From Letharia columbiana (taxonomy: Eukaryota > Ascomycota > Lecanoromycetes > Lecanorales > Parmeliaceae): 64,000 nt of DNA. Location: positions 279,828-343,827 of the forward strand of contig NW_023501094.1 of assembly GCF_014066305.1 (NCBI RefSeq), read 5' to 3'. Below, piece after piece: positions 61,981 through 64,000 of this stretch (position 1 is the stretch's first letter; the number at the start of each line of letters is the position of its first letter). The notes under the pieces were generated by a model, which was given only the letters and a program-made list of their open reading frames with translations, had not been told where the DNA came from and searched no databases. The position numbers and the translations under genes are program-made.

Positions 61981-62399
61981 AAAGTTCTTTTAAATAATAA
62001 ATAAAGTAATATTAAATGTAAGCTTAAAGAGCTATTATCTATATTAAGTGTAATAAGACTCTCGAATCGAAACGTCTATATTATAAGTAAGCTATACTAA
62101 ATTATAAGAATTTAGATTATTATAATTTCGATTTTATCTTCGATCTCGTTACTATTATTTAGTAAATAATTAATATAAGATATTAATAAGCTATTACGAA
62201 GATTAATAATTTTAAATTATTAATCTATAATTAGATAATAACTAATCTCTATATTAAATAATAAAAGAAGATTATAAATAAGTAAATGAATTTCTTTATT
62301 ATAATAAATATTTAAAAGCTTATTTCGAGAATAAAGAATATATTAGTTCTTATTAGTAAGTAAGTTTATAAGATAAAGAAGAAACTTAATAGCTTTATT

Positions 62400-63000
62400 C
62401 TCTATAAAGTATACTAAGTAATTCGAGATTTTAAATAGATTTACGACGTTAATTACGACTAAACCTTCGCTTTAATTATTAAGTTTATATTATTTAAGAT
62501 ATTATTTATAATTATAGTATATTATAATCTAAACTATAAGTAAATAAATATTATTATCGTATTTCTTAATATACTATTAAAGGAAATTATCTATATAAAA
62601 TAACTTAAAAAATATAAAAAGAAAGATAATAAGATATATCTACTACTTAGAGTATTATATAGTTTAAAATAATCGCTATAAGAATAATACTTTACTCTAT
62701 AAGACTTTCTTATATTTAAAGAATCTATTAAATTTAATTACTTACTCTTTATTAATAAGAAAATATTACTTATCGTTAGCGTATATATAAATAATATTTA
62801 GATTTATAATCTAAAAGAATTAAAACTAGATATCGAAGCTTAAATGAGATCTTTATAAACGGTTCGCTATAATCGATCTCGGGTTATACTTATATTATTT
62901 AAGTATAGAAATTTAGAGAAATTAAAGAAAGAGAATCGTCTAAATTACGTAAACGACTTATCTAAGAAAGATACTATTACGATTTAATATAATTAATTAT
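62400..63000 (+). pseudogene. Epsilon copia reverse transcriptase
   Basis: Blocks in order: TFALIIKFILFKILFIIIVYY (original TFAPV.K...FR.L.AIAA), INIIIVFLNILLKEIIYIK (MDVKTAFLNG.L.EEIY), KIYLLLRVLYSLK-SL (LLLRALYGLKQS) and the catalytic VYINNI, with YINN at 62784-62795. Both Asp codons are AAT. Confidence 0.88.
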
Positions 63001-63489
63001 ATATCTATCTTTATACTAATAGTAGTAGATATTTAACTATAAGAGAAACTAGTCGATAAGATTAAATTAGAAGTTATTTAGAAGTATTAATTAATAATAA
63101 GATCGATAATATACTTTATAATTTAGACTTATTCGAATATCTATTTTATAGTTATAATTCTTTCTCGATATAATTAAAATCTTAATTTAAAATATATTAT
63201 AGTCGTTAAACGAGTTATTTATTATTTAAAGAAAATACTAACTTATAATATTATATATAAAATAGCTAATATATTAAAAGACTATATAAATATTAATTAG
63301 ATCTCGAATTAAGAGACTCGTCGATTTTTTAGAGTTTATATATTTTTACTCTATAATAGAATAGTTAGTTAAATATCTAAACGATAATAGTTTATTATAT
63401 TATTATCTTATAAGATTAAGTATATAGCTTATACTTAGATAATAAAGAAAGCTATTTAGTTAATTAAACTTCTAAGCGAATTAGATATT

Positions 63490-63775
63490 AATTTTAGATT
63501 ATCTAATAGACTAGTATTAATTAAAGTAAATAATTAGAGAGCTATTATATTAATTAAAGACTCTCGCTTTTACTTACGTACTAAGTATATTAATATTTAA
63601 TAGTATTTTATATAGAATTAAGTAAAAATAGAAGTAATTATATTCGAATAAATATTTACTAACGATATAACTACGAATAAACTTATTAAAGCTCTTATTA
63701 ATAATAAATTCGCTATATTTATATATTAAATTAAACTTAAGAAAAGCGAATAGAAGAAATAGCTTAAATTCGAAC
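63490..63775 (+). pseudogene. Epsilon RNase H C-terminus
   Basis: The frame reads LIKVNN-RAIILIKDSRFYLRTKYINI (original VDNQGAI.LAKDSRFHSRTKHINI), then FTNDITTNKLIKALINNKF (TNDM.ADGLTKAL...F). It ends in a Lys/Glu-rich tail near 63760. The order and spacing match copia elements. Confidence 0.85.
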
Positions 63776-64000
63776 TATATAGAAGTATTAGAATTAATAG
63801 TATTTCTAGCTATTATTTAAACTATATGAGAGTATTAAAATTAGTTAATAGAAAACTAGTATTTCTATATACTATTAAGTTTTAAATAGATATTATAACT
63901 ACGTCTTATAGTAATAAATAGTCTTAGCGTAGCTTCATATTATAGATAGATAGTTATCTTTATTCTTATTATATACTTCTTTATAGAATATAATAATAAA

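Larger units (their letters stand above)
3500..64000. repeat. RIP-mutated AT-rich transposon block
   Basis: From here to the right edge most of the sequence lacks CA and TG dinucleotides while CG, CT and TC persist. This is the two-strand result of CpA to TpA mutation by RIP. The direct consequence is that ATG, TGG, CAA and CAG are almost missing and TAA/TAG are frequent, so open frames over 60 codons are very rare across 60 kb. Less mutated islands remain at about 14750-15300, 18560-18960, 42060-42690, 52440-53200 and 54720-55290. Gypsy, copia, LINE and DNA-transposon-like remnants are described separately. Confidence 0.95.
61662..64000 (+). mobile_element. Copia element 'epsilon', open at the right edge
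   Basis: Plus-strand pol runs from an acidic linker (61774-61980) into a copia RT at about 62400-63000 and an RNase H end near 63490-63770. It differs from gamma in sequence. Left of the linker the beta LTR cuts it off, so gag, protease and integrase are missing. The right LTR was not recognised before the window ends. Confidence 0.82.

Noticed and set aside
3500..64000. AT-rich sequence as mitochondrial DNA or a centromere
   Set aside because: RT domains with RIP-type changes, LTR pairs and target duplications show nuclear transposon DNA. No mitochondrial gene was seen, and nothing here proves centromere function.

Overview
The window is nuclear DNA of a filamentous ascomycete (Pezizomycotina). 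Two things support this: a gene with short fungal-type introns (49 and 61 bp, GTNAGN donors, one with a CTGAC branch site), and about 60 kb of repeats carrying the signature of repeat-induced point mutation (RIP), which changes CpA to TpA on both strands. The order or genus cannot be read from the sequence.

Layout. Positions 1-2270 have ordinary composition and no gene I can support. Positions 2271-3335 (minus strand) hold the only recognisable host gene, an NFU1-type mitochondrial iron-sulfur scaffold in three exons, broken as read by one extra C in a C8 run. About 150 bp upstream of its start codon, ordinary DNA gives way to an AT-rich repeat block that runs to the right edge.

The block is a nested pile of dead transposons, named here by local labels. 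'Family A' is a non-autonomous DNA-transposon-like repeat (at least seven copies, 0.5-2.4 kb). 'Alpha' is a complete gypsy-type LTR element (5464-12000, plus) with a further RT fragment at 33635. 'Zeta' is a second gypsy element (about 12.4-16.8 kb, plus), split by family A. 'Beta' is a third gypsy-type family (19.3-29.95 kb and 59.8-61.7 kb, minus). 'Gamma' is a Ty1/copia family with four copies (34.07-41.09 and 46.2-52.9 kb plus; 41.39-45.95 and 54.73-58.2 kb minus). A 990-bp coding-free LTR element (41880-42869) sits inside one gamma copy. A LINE reverse-transcriptase fragment lies at 53.2-54.7 kb (minus), and a second copia family, 'epsilon', at 61.7-64.0 kb (plus) runs off the edge.

No intact element gene survives. 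RIP removes CpA and TpG, so ATG is almost absent, CAA/CAG/TGG become stops, zinc-knuckle Cys and His become Tyr, and catalytic Asp codons of the reverse transcriptases become Asn. CpG is largely spared. Domains were identified by reading frames through the stops and recognising the residue pattern left after RIP. Ends of elements without a clear LTR or TSD are approximate.

I found no evidence of a new functional system. The most useful observations are the NFU1 frameshift and its closeness to the RIP boundary, the datable nesting of elements (empty site, target-site duplications, split RT), the short LTR element with hairpin-forming tandem repeats, and three gamma LTRs that show the same promoter at three stages of RIP.
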